Shown here: positions 1 through 12,464 of the stretch, piece after piece
Position numbering within the stretch: position 1 is the first letter of the stretch
Layout of the letters: each line of letters starts with the position of its first letter
Assembly: GCF_021018805.1 (NCBI RefSeq)
Contig: NC_086254.1
Span: forward strand, 23,993,300 to 24,057,299
Direction: 5' to 3'
DNA: 64,000 nt
DNA from: Prinia subflava
Lineage: Eukaryota; Chordata; Aves; Passeriformes; Cisticolidae
Program-made: the position numbers and the translations under genes
The notes under the pieces: model-generated
The model's input: the letters and a program-made list of their open reading frames with translations, nothing else
Database searches by the model: none
What the model was told of the DNA's origin: nothing

Positions 1-2140
1 TCTTAAAAAAAAAGTCTCTTTCCATCTTATTACCCAGCAGTGTCATCAATTCATGTCTGTGGCATCCTCTATAATATTTGTATGTTATGGGGGAGAGAAC
101 CCAGCCCTCTATATACAGCTGCTTGGATTCCAAGGGCATGTATGGGTGCCAAAATGGTATTTTTAAGATTTCAGGATATTGGGCCAAGCTTTTTGCTGGT
201 TTTTCCTGAAATCCAAGGTCACAACTACATCCATTTATGGCAGGCTGGATCCATACAGGGTTGGTCATGTGACACCATCTGCATTCTTCATCACATCCCA
301 GCCCATTGTATGACAGAAATAAAGCAGGAGCAGGGTGTGGTGTTTCTGCATTTCCTAACTCATTAGCAACTCCTTTAAGATGACTCCTGTCTCTCGGTAA
401 ACCAGTTTCAACAAACAGAAAGAAAATAATTATTAATTGGCTAACAGCAATAATGGGCCGCTCAGATTTTGTTGAAAATCTCACTCCCAGCACAAATCCC
501 TGGACAGCAGCAGCAGCTCCTCTGAAAATGGCATTCAGAGGGGTTAATACGATTGCTGCCCGTGTTCCAGGGACATGTCCCTGTTCCAGCTGCTCTGGAC
601 ACAGCCTGCTCCTCCTCCCTCTGTGCCCCCAGCTCGCTGTGCTGGCACTGACCCCAGCACGGGGCTGCTGAGGGCAGTGTTGAAGAAGAATTTGGATGCT
701 CCAAGGGACCACGGGCTGGGTGCTGATGTTCCTGCTGGCAGAGCCATCCCCACCCGGGTTAGGCACCGGGAATCACCACCCAGGCACCCTCAGCTCCTCC
801 TGCTCTCCTCGGTCCATCCCCACCCTCACTTGTGACAAACTCAGCCTGGCCTTGGCCAAGCCGTGCTCCTTTATCCCTGCAGCAACCAATTCCAGGGTAG
901 GCCACGCTGGGGAAGAGCTTTGCTGTAATTTGGGGTTTATTTGGGTTACCTGGAGCAGAAGCTGGCAGGGCTGTGGCTCCCTGCTGATGCCATCAGTGCC
1001 AGCAGGGCGCTCAGCCCCATCTGTGCTCTGAAACCCCAGCTCTCCCTCTCCCCACATCCACAACTTGTGCCTGCTGAAATCAGTCTGAGCCCTCTCAGGG
1101 ACTTCACCAAAATGAGGATTCACTTAGGGGCTAAGGAGAGAAATTTAAAATAAAAAGGATAGGAAGAGCCTATTGACAATTTAATCCTCTCAGTGGCTCC
1201 GGGCTGACATTAAAACTGTTGCAACCAAACCCAAGTGGTTAATGACACTTAAAAACCTGTTCCTGTCTCTGCAAGCTGTCACAGGGCTTTGTCTTCCAAC
1301 GGGGGAAGAAACTCAATGCCGGGGCAGTGAATGAGACACATGCATGTGATCAGGGTGATCGGAGCATGCAAAACACATCGGAACAAAACACACACTGAGG
1401 TCAAAGCGGCAGGAAAATGAAAGCGTTTTGTGTTCCTCATTTGCCTGACTCACTGAATCCCCGGCCAGGGACGTGCCTGAGCCAGACTTGGCTGCTCTGC
1501 TTTACAAACTCCGAGGTTGCATGTTCCACTCGGCACCTGTTCTGCAGTAATTCGGAATTAATGTCCCAGCCAAAGCCTCAAAGACATGAACAAGAATGCG
1601 AGCTGAAAACTAGTTTCTTCTAATTGTCATGAAAACAAATGTCAAAAGAACATGTGTTTTTACTTAGCTGACTCTGCTTACTAAGTTTGAAGCTGTTTTG
1701 TGTTAGTTTCTACCATTTAAATGAAATGTTTTGTCTCTGACATACTTGATGTGGCTTTAAGAAGCTGTGCTTCCCCCCCATCCCCCTTATGAATCTTAAT
1801 GTTTGCCTGGATTTGTTTGTAACATCAGACAAAAGACTGGCAGGCTGTGCCAGAGTGACATAGATTTTATGTTGAAACAAAGCAAAGCCAAAAAAAGAGA
1901 AAAAAAAATCAATTAGGGGTCATTAAAACCCAAAGTTTTCAATGAAAGAAATACTGTAATGGAATAGTAATACTTTGGGGGTTAGGAGTTCTTTTAATTC
2001 CTGAAAGAGCTGTTTTGCACTGCCCCTCCTCCCCCTCATGCCGTGAATCTGCTGTGTTGCAGAATGAGTCAGCTCCGGAGCATCCCAACTGCACAGCTGT
2101 GCATGAGCACTGGGGAGAGGATCAGCGAGAGTTCATGGGG
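1..2140. other. Unique DNA, no gene recognised
   Basis: No frame here has the look of a coding exon, and no mobile element is recognised. About 450-1130 is GC-rich and plain. About 1150-1430 and 1620-1980 are AT-richer and non-repetitive, with short A/T words mixed with balanced sequence, a texture often seen in vertebrate conserved non-coding DNA. That reading is inference only. The open frames present are short and overlap on both strands, as expected by chance. Confidence 0.6.
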
Positions 2141-2745
2141 ACACGGGGAGCTCCTGCAAACCTGAGCTCAGGTGGGACATGTGGGACACGGGGAGCTCCT
2201 GCAAACCTGAGCTCAGGTGGGACACGGGGAGCTCCCGCAAACCTGAGCTCAGGTGGGACACGGGGAGCTCCCGCAAACCTGAGCTCAGGTGGGACACGGG
2301 GAGCTCCTTCAGACCCGAGCTCAGGTGGGACACGGGGAGCTCCTGCAAACCTGAGCTCAGGTGGGACACGGGGAGCTCCTGCAAACCTGAGCTCAGGTGG
2401 GACACGGGGAGCTCCTTCAAATCCCTGTTCATGTGGGACATGGGGAGCACTGAGCTCCTTCAAATCCCAGTTCATACTGGACATGGGGAGCACTGAGCTC
2501 CTTTAAACCCCAGTTCATGTGGGACATGGGGAGCTCCTTCAAACCTGAGCTCAGGTGGGACACGGGGAGCTCCTTCAAATCCCAGTTCATACTGGACATG
2601 GGGAGCACTGAGCTCCTTCAAATCCCAGTTCATGTGGGACACGGGGAGCTCCTTCAAACCTGAGTTCATGTTGGGTATGGGGAGCACTGAGCTCCTTTAA
2701 ACCCGAGTTCATGGGGAGCACTGAGCTCCTCCAAACCGTGCTGAG
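2141..2745. repeat. Minisatellite, 36-bp unit with longer variants
   Basis: Head-to-tail units begin ACACGGGGAGCTCC and continue with a GAGCTCAGGTGGG segment. Unit starts at 2186, 2222 and 2258 give an exact 36-bp spacing, while the first interval (2141 to 2186) is 45 bp because of an inserted ACATGTGGG. After about 2430 the array degenerates into longer units carrying GGGGAGCACTGAGCTCC and CAGTTCATGTGGGAC. Because 36 is a multiple of three and the unit lacks stops, it opens frames of more than 100 codons on both strands. Those frames are not genes. The GAGCTC core makes each unit partly self-complementary. Confidence 0.95.
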
Positions 2746-2750
2746 AGAAC

Positions 2751-2790
2751 AGCCCAGGACACAGCCCAGGACACAGCCCAGGACACAGCA
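2751..2790. repeat. Short 12-bp tandem repeat
   Basis: The unit ACAGCCCAGGAC is repeated a little over three times directly downstream of the 36-bp minisatellite. It may be part of the same unstable locus. Confidence 0.85.
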
Positions 2791-3016
2791 CGTGTGGGTG
2801 CAGCTCCTGCCCTCCAGCAGCTCTCAAGCACCTTCCAGTGGGAGCTTTCCATGGCTTTCCTTGGGGAAACAGCATGACCCATCATGGGGATGGAATAAGC
2901 ATAGCAGGGGCTGTTAAAAAATTACAATTTAGTGTTTGATGTCATCAAATGGGGATGGCTGCCCTTTTTTATTTTTTTTTCCCCCCCTATTCCTCGCTTT
3001 GTGGAATGGAGGCCAT

Positions 3017-3130
3017 CCCACAAAAGGAACACTGCAGCTTTGGAGAACCACGCTCCCACAAAAGGAACACTGCAGCTTTGGAGAACCACGCTCCCACAAA
3101 AGGAACACTGCAGCTTTGGAGAACCACGCT
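3017..3130. repeat. 38-bp tandem repeat, three perfect copies
   Basis: Copies start at 3017, 3055 and 3093 with the word CCCACAAAAGGAACACTGCA and end with GAGAACCACGCT. I read no difference among the three, which suggests recent expansion or ongoing homogenisation. A T-rich and C-rich run lies just upstream (2967-2994). Confidence 0.95.
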
Positions 3131-4422
3131 GAGCAGATTTTGCCTGTGATGGAGGATCAGTGTGCTCACAGCGTGATTCCCACCAGGCTGCCCAGAATCC
3201 CTCATGACACCTGCACCACCCCGCTCAGGTGAGTCAGCTCTGAGGGGAGCCCCTGTGGCAGGGGTCACCTGAAAGGCTCCAGGTGGAAAGGGCAGATCTG
3301 GTGGCTGAGGCTGCAGGAAAGGCACCTCCTGTTGAACAGCACAGGTGAGAACAGCGATTTTCTGTGCACCAACACTGCAGTGTCAGGTGAATTTATTGGG
3401 ATCTGCAGGGGAGGCATTTGTCTCACAAAGACAGGAGGATTTAACTCGCACATCTAATTTGTCAGGAGGGCTTGGGAGCCATTTTAAAAGTGGAACAAGT
3501 GCCTCTGTGGTCTTTTTGTAGTGCCTTCTTTATCTCCTCGTGCCTCCTGGAATCTGGCACTTCTCCCAAAATGCACACCACATTCAGGAGAGGGAAAACA
3601 CTAACCCTGTATAATTTGAATAATTGAGCTCTACATATATCACCACTTACAGTTCAAATTATGCAAAAAATCCAAGATAAATGAGGCTGAGCATGAAAGG
3701 CCCTTAGTGTGTAATTATAAATACTAAAATGGTGTATTTTTCCAAAACAAGAACTTTTTTTCTTTACATTTGCATACTCTGTCGACTTTTGACCCGCAAT
3801 AAAAATGTAGCACGAGTTGGCAAGAGACTGAGTCAGAACAGGACCTTCTGTTTGCATCATTCCTGCTGCCTTGTGGAGCCTCAGCCCTTAGCAATTTATT
3901 CAGATTTATAGTCATGGAGCAGCTCCAGTGGGTAACCAAAACCCCTTGTCTTGAACCATGTGAACTGCTAGATTAAAACTCCTGGCCTTCAGGGTATATG
4001 CAGAAATTCCATGGGTCAAGTTATAGATAATAATAAATAAGGATCAAACCTTGAGGTGCCTTTGGCTTGGCTGAGTTTTCCAAGCACAGCTGGACCAAGC
4101 AGGCAGGATGGCTCCTGCCCTGGAGCTCAGGGAAAGAGGGAACAACTGGGATAAAACCAGGACTAAAGGTTTTACTGAGCCTTACTCAGCTCAGTTTCTG
4201 TTCCCTTCTGTTTCTATCCTGATCTCTAGCCTGTCTGGGTCGTTGTTAGAATACTGGGATGCGGTTGTGTTCCAGGGAAGTGCATGAAAACTTTCCCAGT
4301 TTTTAATCTGCCCAGACAGAAATGCTGAATCCTGCAGGATTTCAAAGCATCCCAGTACAGTCCACAACTTTTATGCTGGAGAATACCTGGATGATCAAAC
4401 CCCAGTTCTTTTTGCCCCAATT
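3131..4422. other. Unique DNA, nothing recognised
   Basis: No repeats, mobile elements or credible exons are visible. About 3600-3800 is AT-rich and non-repetitive. The open frames are short and unremarkable. Confidence 0.5.
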
Positions 4423-4643
4423 CACAGAATCCCAGAGTGGTTTGGGTTGGAAGGGACCTTGAAGCTCACCTTGTTCCACCCCCCTGCCATGGCAGGGACA
4501 CCTCCACTGTCCCTGGGTGCTCCCAGCCCTGTCCAGCCTGGCCTGGGGCACTGCCAGGGACCCAGGGGCAGCCACAGCTGCTCTGGGCACCCTGTGCCAG
4601 GGCCTGCCCACCCTGCCAGGGAACAATTCCTGCCCAATAATGA
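4423..4643 (-). mobile_element. CR1 LINE 3' end fragment
   Basis: Reading left to right it begins CACAGAATCCCAGAGTGG, then GGTTGGAAGGGACCTTGAAG, then CCATGGCAGGGACACCTCCA and the block ending GGCCTGCCCACCC. This is the reverse complement of the avian CR1 3' UTR, so the element lies on the minus strand with its octamer end at the left. It is 5'-truncated, which is usual for CR1, and keeps no reverse-transcriptase or endonuclease coding part. It is presumed immobile. Confidence 0.93.
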
Positions 4644-6229
4644 AAATATTGCAAGTCCAGCACTCGGAGCAGACGGGAGGAGCTGAGGTGTGACTGCACC
4701 TGGGGACAGCAGCAGTTTACCTGTTCCTAGGAGGGGAAACAGCAGCAGAGCTGGGGATGGAGCTGATGCAGAACTGGCTCCCAGCTCATTCCAGCACATT
4801 AATAACACCAAAATATGGAGGCTCCAGGTGAGATGAAAATTCAGCGTTTCTCTGATCTGCCTCATGTCAGTAAATCATGCAAATGGCCCTGCTGACCTCG
4901 GGGGGGACCTTTTCTACAGCACAGGTCCCTGTGGACTCAACAGTAGCACCACCAGATCTGCTTCCAGTTTATATTTAAACAGAAAAAAAATAGAGATGTC
5001 TTGTTCAAGCCGAGCCTGAGAACCACAGAGATGAAAGGGGGAAGGGGAAATGCTGCTGCAGCAGCAGCTGAGCACTGCTGAGCAGATTTTCAGCCCAGCC
5101 ACCCAGCCAGGACTGCTTCAGCCCCAAAAGCCCATTCTGCTCACCCAGGATGAGTTTGGCTGTTAGGTCTGAGAGCTGCCCCAGCAGAGCTGCCCGAGGG
5201 TTTTCTTTGAGAAATCCCAATCCAGAAATCCCCATCCTGTGGCTCCAGCCTGGCCAAGCTGCCCCTCCTGCCCCTCTGGAAATGAGGGATGGAGCTGTGC
5301 TGGCCCTCAGGACTGTGCCAGCTCTGTCCTTCCCCCAGGACAAACCCCAGGGCACAGGAGGGGACAGGAGCAGCGCTGAGCCCGCCCTGCTGCAGGGCCA
5401 GGCTCCCTGAGGAGGCGGATTGGGAGTGGAGCAGCCCTTGCAGTTTCTGCACTAATCACATTCCTGGTTATTTCCACAATTACAGAAGAGGTCAAGTGGA
5501 TCCTCCATTTTAATGAGTTGCCTAAAATCAGGCAGCTTGCAGGCAGATCATTTGGGAGTGGTGTGTGTTTTATATCCCCCTTTGCAAGGTAATAAACCAG
5601 CACCTTTCTGTGCAAATGCTGCCTCTTCTGAAATGCTGGTTAATTTAACTTTTATCTGTTATTATACATCGTGGTTGTTGCCTTCTCTGCCTGTACAGTG
5701 GTTTCATTCTCTGTATTCTCATTTTAACTGATTATAACTGAGTGGGAAAGTGCAGGACCTCTGGTTGAAATTCAAAAGAAAATAAATGGATTTTTAATGG
5801 CCTGAAGAACCTATTCATTACTAAATCATTTACCTTTGCAGAAGGAGTGCCTATATTCAATATACCTTCCTATTTCCCTAATTTTATTTCTCTCTAAGTG
5901 CGCTCTGTGCTTGAAAATAAATCTCCATTGAACTTCCACGGAGAGGCTTTGCTGTTGAAAGTCCCAACCAGAGCCTAATTAACAAAATTAAACACATCTC
6001 AGAGGCTGTGTATAAAGCCTGGGCATTGCTGTGTCCTCCCCAAAAATGAAACTTGGATGAAAATGTAAACCAAGGGTGTCCTGGTGGGATTCTCTGAGGC
6101 GCAGAGCAGAGAGGGGCAGAGCACACACACGACCTTTAAACACACTGCTCGTGCTTTTGGCTGCCTTCAAAGATTTCTTAAGGGGACGAGAGTCATTAAG
6201 CAGGAGGGGAGGGAGGAGAGGCATTAAGA
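4644..6229. other. Unique DNA, no gene recognised
   Basis: About 4650-5430 is GC-rich without recognisable features. From about 5440 to 6000 the sequence turns AT-rich and non-repetitive, with the texture of conserved non-coding DNA (inferred, not shown). No splice-bounded open frame stands out. Confidence 0.5.
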
Positions 6230-6700
6230 GTGTTTAAATTGCTTTTTCTTAATTCCAAATCGTCTTCCTCTGGTGAATCCTGACTTTATTGCTTCTCTTC
6301 CATCTCAGGGCTGTGCAATTACATTCTTACCTTGAACAAAGGCTGAACTTTGGACAGTGTTTGGAAGGGTTTACAAATAAAGTAAACAGTTCTGCTGCAT
6401 AAAACATATGTATGTGAGCAGGACTTCCTCCTTCCCACATGAGCCACATTCATGTAATTTCATTTGTAAGCTTCCTCAGCTGCTGCTTGAAAATGTTTCC
6501 TTTCTGCTTGCAATAAACAGAAGGTTAAAATTCACAACTTCCCCCTCCACAATTGTTAAACTTTGGCGATTCTGTTAAAGTTCCACCAAACGCTGCCTTT
6601 ACCAGCTCAGATATTAAATATTGGCTTTCAGTTTCAACTTGAGCTGCTGCCTTTGTTCGGGCTGGATGAAGCCCAAATAGGTTATCTAGTTTAGTCATTA
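6230..6700. other. Candidate conserved non-coding element
   Basis: This is about 470 bp of high-complexity AT-rich sequence with no tandem structure. It holds several words resembling homeodomain, SOX and forkhead sites, such as TGCAATTACA, CTTTGTTC, AACAATTGT-like CACAATTGTTAAA and TAAACAG. Such motifs are short and occur often by chance. The call rests only on composition and on the absence of repeats and long frames. It could equally be neutral DNA. Confidence 0.3.
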
Positions 6701-6790
6701 CTGGGTGGTTCTAGTGGGGCTTAACTGGGTGTTTTTATATTCCAGTGAGGAAACGAGGAGGGGGGGTGGATTTGCTAATTTTACATCTCC

Positions 6791-6793
<3 letters not shown>

Positions 6794-6838
<45 letters not shown>
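6794..6838 (+). repeat. Homopolymer A run of about 45 bp
   Basis: An uninterrupted run of A follows ACATCTCCATT. No LINE, SINE or processed-gene sequence is recognisable upstream, so it need not be a retrotransposon tail. Sequencing may have misjudged its length. Confidence 0.97.
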
Positions 6839-6841
<3 letters not shown>

Positions 6842-8810
6842 GAACGTTTTTTCCATACCCAGGTTAAAAATTAACAAATCAGAATGTTGGACTTTTCACT
6901 CCCCAGCCAGACAATGCAAAGCTGGGAGAGATTTGAGCTGCAGGATTGGAAACGTGGCTGGAAGTGTGCCACGTCCAGGTGTGACACCTCAAAGCTGCCA
7001 CGTTTATTGGAGGTGGCTTCTGTCCTGGGATGTGTCACCTCCCCGTCCCTGGGTGCTGCACACAGGATCCCCCAGAGCACAAGGAAGGATTTACAAACAT
7101 TTCCAAAGCTTTTTTCCCTCTCCCCACTCAGCCCCGTGCCCCGTTTCAGTGCTGTCTGTGGGCAGAGACATCGCCATGGGAGGAGACAGGCTGTGTCTAT
7201 GAGGAAAATTCGGTATTTACTGTTTGTTATCCTTTCACACTCTCATTATCCAGGCCCAAAAAAGAGCCCTGTCACCCGAGCCGGGTCCGTGGGGACGGAT
7301 TGTACCTCCCCAAGAATGAACAGTGCTGGGGAAAAGCTTGGGAACAATTAGCTGGTTGAATTTGATTTGAATAAATAAAGTTAACTCGGAGCTGCTGATT
7401 TGGATTCCACATCTGCATGTGAGCAAAGGCAAGCAGCAAGAACAGCCCTGCCCTGTGTGCAGCCCTGGGAGCCAGGCAGAGGCTCAGCCAGCTCCTGCCT
7501 TATGGTTTATTGTGCTGTGTTAGGCTGAACAACTGGGAATGCCATTCCCAAGTGTTCACCAGGCAGGACATCCTTCACCCTCACCCCCAGCTGGCCCAGG
7601 GATCATCATGCTCTTTGAAAATACAATTATTCGTTTGTTTTTAAGCTCTTTGGCTGCATAGAGATCTTAGATTTTACTTTTAATTCTAACTTCCTTATAA
7701 CACCTGCAGAAACCTCTTTTTTCTTTTTTAATAATTAAGGAACATGAAATTTTTATACTGAACTGTGGAACACTGATAAACGGGGATTGAGGAGAAAAAA
7801 GAATAAAATCCAGGAATTTGTCAAGCATTACAAAATGGACAGGTGGAGGGAGAGCCTGTCCTGCAGCTTGGGCAGGAGCTGTGCTGGTGAACACGAATTA
7901 TTGCTCAGCACTGGACAATAAATCCAAGGGGGGCTCTGGGAGAAGATCAGAACGCAGGAGTTTGGGCTCCCTGCTCCTCTGCACTGCCCTGGGAGCGCAG
8001 GGAAAGCTCTCTCTGCTTTCTGGAGCTACCTGGATGAGCACCAGGGGCTTTGGCAGGAATCAAACCCTGCCCTGGGGATGAACTCTGCAGCTCTGCCCCA
8101 CGCCGAGGGACCCCTGTGCCCGGTGACACCCGAGGCCAAAGGTGCCAGCACCCAAACCACGGTGCTGTGATGCCAAAATCCTGCCAGAGGGGCTGAGCTC
8201 CCTCTGCAGAGCTGGCCTCTCACAGGAGGTCACTCGGGATGTCACAGGGACAGGTGACACCCAAGGCAGTGCAGGTTCGGTGTGGGCTTTATTGGGAAAG
8301 CCCCAAAAGGCAGAAGAGGTGCAGGGTTTTGGGGCCAAACGCAGCTCAGAGAGGAAGGAAGAGCAGGATGATGTTTTTAGGCTCATTCAGGGCCACCGTT
8401 GGCCACCCAGGCCAGAGGAGCTGGTCCCCAGTGCCCCTGCGAGCCCCGAGATCAAAGGTCTCAGCAGTGCCCCCTTCTCCTCCCCCAGCCCTAATTAGGT
8501 CTCTCTCTTTCTCCCTCCTCCCCTTGCAGTTGTTCCCAAATTTGCTGACCTCATGTAATTCCTAATTTGACAAGCTGCCTCCTTTTATTATAATTTTTCC
8601 CCCCTTTTTCATGTTTTTTTGGCTATTTTTGTCATGTCTGGTTGCAAGCAGAGCAGCCTGCCCTCAGCAGCCTCCATCCACAGGAGAGCTGGGACGAGGC
8701 AAAACCCAGAGGAAACCCAGCTCTGTCTCCCTGCAAAGACACCAAAACAACGGGAGGGGAAGCTGCTTTCTTTTTTTCTTTTTGTTCCAAACAATTTTGC
8801 CAAGAGTGAG
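6839..8810. other. Unique DNA, nothing recognised
   Basis: Mixed composition, with GC-rich portions at about 6950-7200 and 7820-8500. The open frames overlap on both strands and look like chance frames in GC-rich DNA. No mobile element is seen. Confidence 0.5.
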
Positions 8811-8857
8811 CACACACACACACAGAGAGAGGGGAAAAAAGGGAAAAAAAAAAAAAA
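8811..8857. repeat. Short CA/GA and A-rich microsatellite
   Basis: A CACACA run leads into AGAGAGAG and then two A runs separated by GGG. It is a compact low-complexity cluster. Confidence 0.85.
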
Positions 8858-9436
8858 GGCACCTCGGGGAAACAAAAGATGAACTTGTTAATAAGAGATA
8901 AATTATTGGCCTTGCATTTCAGAGGAAAACAAAGATTCTTGGGTGCCCTTTATTTGTACAGCTCAGATATTTCCTGCTGGAATATGTGCTGGGGGAGAGG
9001 CAAGCAGTCAGTGGCAGGAATTACTCGAATGCTGATGTGTTGTTTTGGATTTTCTAAGTGAGAAGCGTTGTTTGTTTTGGAGTTTGTTTTGAAGTGATTT
9101 TTTTTTTCCTGGAACAACCAGAACTCTGCTTTTGCTTTGCTCATATTCTTGTTTTCCTGCTAACACTCATCCCTTTTGCCCACGTTAGTTGCTTGGTGAC
9201 TGGTGTTAATCTCCACATTCAACAGCATTTTCACAACCACCCTGATGCAGAAACAAAATTAGAAAATATCTGGGAGATTTTTTTTTCCTTACTTCTTTAC
9301 TTCTTTCTTTCTTTTTTTCCCTTTGTTTTTCACCTACTGTATAAAAATTAACCAGCCAACAAACTCTGTGGCAGGGGTGCCTGGACCAGTGAAATATTCT
9401 CTTTATCTTGCTAAAACTTACAGGGGAAAAAAAATG
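8858..9436. other. Unique AT-rich DNA, nothing recognised
   Basis: Apart from short T-rich and CTTT-like patches near 9280-9320, I see no structure here. Confidence 0.5.
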
Positions 9437-9440
9437 CAAA

Positions 9441-9491
<51 letters not shown>

Positions 9492-9494
9492 ATA
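9437..9494 (+). repeat. AAAT tetranucleotide microsatellite
   Basis: About 14 perfect AAAT units follow AAAATGC and end at ACATGC. Perfect runs of this length are usually polymorphic. Confidence 0.97.
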
Positions 9495-10675
9495 CATGCT
9501 AATTATAAATATAATCAAAGTTTTGTGAGGATTCTGGGAAGCAGTATTTGAACCTAGCAGGGTTTTTGCAGCTCATATTTTTCCCTTTGGATGGTTTTCC
9601 ATGCCTGAGGTGGTGGAGCACAGGACTGGCTGCACTCGTTGTCACTGTCCTGCCACAGAGCTGGGGTGGCACGAGAGGAACCCACAGCAAACCTGACACC
9701 AGGACATTCCCCTGAGCCAGCAGGGCTGGATGGCCCTGGAGCTTCCGAGGGGATTTTTCTGGAATGAGACAGGATGGTTTGTGTGGAGGAAAATGCACTT
9801 TTCTCTCAGCCAGTCCCTTCCCCTGCAGAACAGATCTGGCCCAGCTCTGGCAAGGGAGCTCGCCTGGACCTTGTAATTACTCATGTCCTGCCTTGATTTC
9901 CCCCTTATCAACTTGTCCGGGAGATAAGAACAAGGAGCAGAAAAAGGAGGAATGCTGATTCCATCCTGCCCCCTCAGCAACCCTGATTTAATGATCAGGG
10001 AGCAATGACAACTGGCTGCATCCCTGCAAACCCAAATACATCCTGGGCTCTGCTCTGCCTTTGAACCCTTGCCCAGTTTCTGTTCGAATTCTTCTGGCAA
10101 AAGGAACAGATTTCTGTGTTGGTTCCAATCTGCTTCGATTTATTGGTGAAAATGGCTTTTTAATTCCAAAACGTAAGCACACTGTATTTTACTGCCTTGT
10201 GAGTCTGCAAATTGCAAATAATGCAACCCACTGGTGTTGTAAAGCCACAAAATAAAACACTAAATCCTAAACAGAGCCTCAGAATGCTGCAGAATTCTCA
10301 TGCTGCACCAAGCTCCTCCCAGCTTTTCTCCTGACGTTTTCCCAGAACCTGCTAAAAGTCAGAAATCAAAGGCCAGAACAGCTCTGAAACTCGGGGAAAC
10401 TGAGGCAAGGGTTTTGTTGGCTTGTTTTATTTTTTTCCTGCTCCTGAGGAACTCTTTTCACTGATTTTTTAGCAAGTAGATGAATAATTTAATGCTTTAA
10501 GTCACACTGCTGGAATTGGAGTTTTCAGTCACACAAGCCAGAATTGGAGTTTTGGCCTTTTGGACACGCCTAAAACTTTGAGCCTGGTTTATCACAAGAT
10601 AAAGCTGGACAGAGAGACGATGCTGCTCTGCTGGCCAGTCTGTACAAAGCCAAATTTTGCCCTTTATTTTAATTA
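9495..10675. other. Unique DNA, nothing recognised
   Basis: No repeats or credible exons. Near 10515-10556 the 13-bp word GAATTGGAGTTTT occurs twice, 31 bp apart, a minor local duplication. Confidence 0.45.
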
Positions 10676-10795
10676 CTGGAGGAAATTCCTCCCTGTGAGG
10701 GTGGGCAGGCCCTGGCAGGGGTTGCCCAGAGAAGCTGTGGCTGCCCCTGGATCCCTGGCAGTGCCCAAGCTGGGATAGATCCTGTGATTCCCAAA
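10676..10795 (+). mobile_element. CR1 LINE 3' fragment with internal deletion
   Basis: Plus-strand CR1 landmarks are visible in order: GAAATTCCTCCCTGTGAGGG, GGGTTGCCCAGAGAAGCTGT, GGCTGCCCCTGGATCCCTGG, GTGCCCAAGCTGGGATAG, then directly CCTGTGATTCCC. The family's usual stretch carrying GGAAGGTGTCCCTGCC and GGTCCCTTCCAACC is absent, so roughly 100-130 bp next to the 3' end has been lost. The terminal ATTCC word survives. Other intact 3' ends in this window make the gap easy to see. Confidence 0.85.
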
Positions 10796-11689
10796 GCCAA
10801 GGTGGAGTAAAATCCAGATAAATCAGGATAAAATGCATCCCCAGGCTGCCTGTTCACATGGACTCTTATTCAGGGTTTTCACATCACACCTCCAGCTGCA
10901 GCGCAGGGAATATCCTCGAGTATAAACACAAATCCATATTCTACTCTTTGTTTCTTGGCAAAACATCCATTTAAAGTCAAGATTTCCTGCAGTGTTTTGA
11001 TTTGCTCGTTCAACAGAATTTACTGAAGTGTTTTGGAAAACTTGTTTCAAAAAAATTAAGGTTTTTTGCCAGCTGATCATAATCTGCAGCATTTGATATT
11101 TGAAACGTGGCTGGCAGCTGGTTCACTAAATCACCAACATAGCAGGGCAGCTGGGAAGTATGAACCACAAAGGTTCAAAAAGGCAAAAGAGCCAAAATTT
11201 GTAATTTTAAATATAATTATGCCACAATTCTGCAGGTCCTGACGTCAACATTTTTAAATCCTTCAGCTTGCAGTGCTGGAGCAAAGCCCCATAAAACAGT
11301 TTGGTGTTTGTTTGCCTCATCCAAAGTCCTTTACAATCCAAAGGGAATGATTTCAATGACTTTTCTGGGCTTTGGGGAAGGATTAAAACCCCAAAGATGC
11401 ACAAAAAAGCCAAAAAGGACAATGGGAAAGGGTTTTCCCCATCCAAACCCCCTGGCTCTGGTGCAGGCAGGGATCTACCTGGGCTGCCTGAGCAGCAATC
11501 CTGAGCTGGGGTTAAAGTGCACAAATCTCTGACACAAATACAAATGTGGGCCACTTTTAGAAACTTTGAACTTCTTCTCCAAACATTTGTTCTCCAACTC
11601 AATCACACATATGTTCCCAGAAAGCAAAACAGAGCCGGGATCCAAGCAGAGCCAAAGGGAATGTGTTCAAAAATTTCAGCAAATATTAA
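10796..11689. other. Unique DNA, nothing recognised
   Basis: AT-rich, non-repetitive sequence without recognisable coding or transposon content. Confidence 0.45.
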
Positions 11690-12240
11690 CAGAACGTATT
11701 TATTTATTTGCAGTTCCTGTCTGTCTCCAGCATTAGCAGCAATAATCAAGAGAAATTTCAAGCACAGCCAGCTCCTGATATCATATCTGCTTATCCCAAT
11801 GTTTATTTTTTCCCATCCTTTCCAGCTTAGATTAATCACTCTCGTATGGAAATGCAAAATGGACTTGCAATTACGCTCTGCCAAGAAAGTAACTATTTAT
11901 GGCACTTGTGTTACCTGTGCCTCACTTTGAATGAAAACAAACCAGGAGAAGAAGCCAAGCCTTTAAAAATCACCTTGTGTAGGAACAAGCAGGAGGAGTT
12001 CCCCAGCAGTGGCAGCACGCTGCTTTCATAATTGGGTGCTTTACATACTGCCAGCATTTCAAATCTGGTTTCAAGTAGGAAGAGTTTTGCTTTTTTTAAT
12101 CTCCCTGCCATGTTTGGTGCATAATCTCCTGCTAAACACAGTTTTATATCGATTGGTCATAGTGCTGCTTGCAAACTTGCTGCTTGCTCACATCTGTTAT
12201 TTTTCATATGGGCCTTTAATCCCCCCTAATTAACTCGTGC
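11690..12240. other. Candidate conserved non-coding element
   Basis: High-complexity AT-rich DNA with homeodomain-type cores (TAATTA near 12227, CAATTACG near 11869) and POU/SOX-like words such as ATGCAAA near 11853. It ends sharply against a GC-rich, tandem-repeat-rich stretch. Function is inferred from texture only. Confidence 0.3.
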
Positions 12241-12464
12241 TGATTTCCCTGATTTCAGGGTTTGCCAGGGACTCTCCCCTGTCTCACCAGGGGTGCTCAG
12301 CACAGCTCTGCACCCTGAGAGGGCACCTCGAGTCCCAGGGGGTTTGGTGGGCTCAGGAGCTGTGGCTGGTGTGGAGCTGCTCTGAGAATCCAATAACGGA
12401 GGCTGCTCACCAGGGAGGGCTCCCCTCTCTCAGCCTGTGCAAATCAGCCCTTTTTACATCAAAA

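Noticed and set aside
2141..2745. Possible CRISPR-like array
   Set aside because: Units are directly contiguous without unique spacers, and the window is a vertebrate genome. The same reasoning applies to the arrays at 43086, 45253 and 54179.
6794..6838. Poly-A run as a retrotransposon or processed pseudogene tail
   Set aside because: No LINE, SINE or gene-like sequence lies upstream and no target-site duplication is visible.
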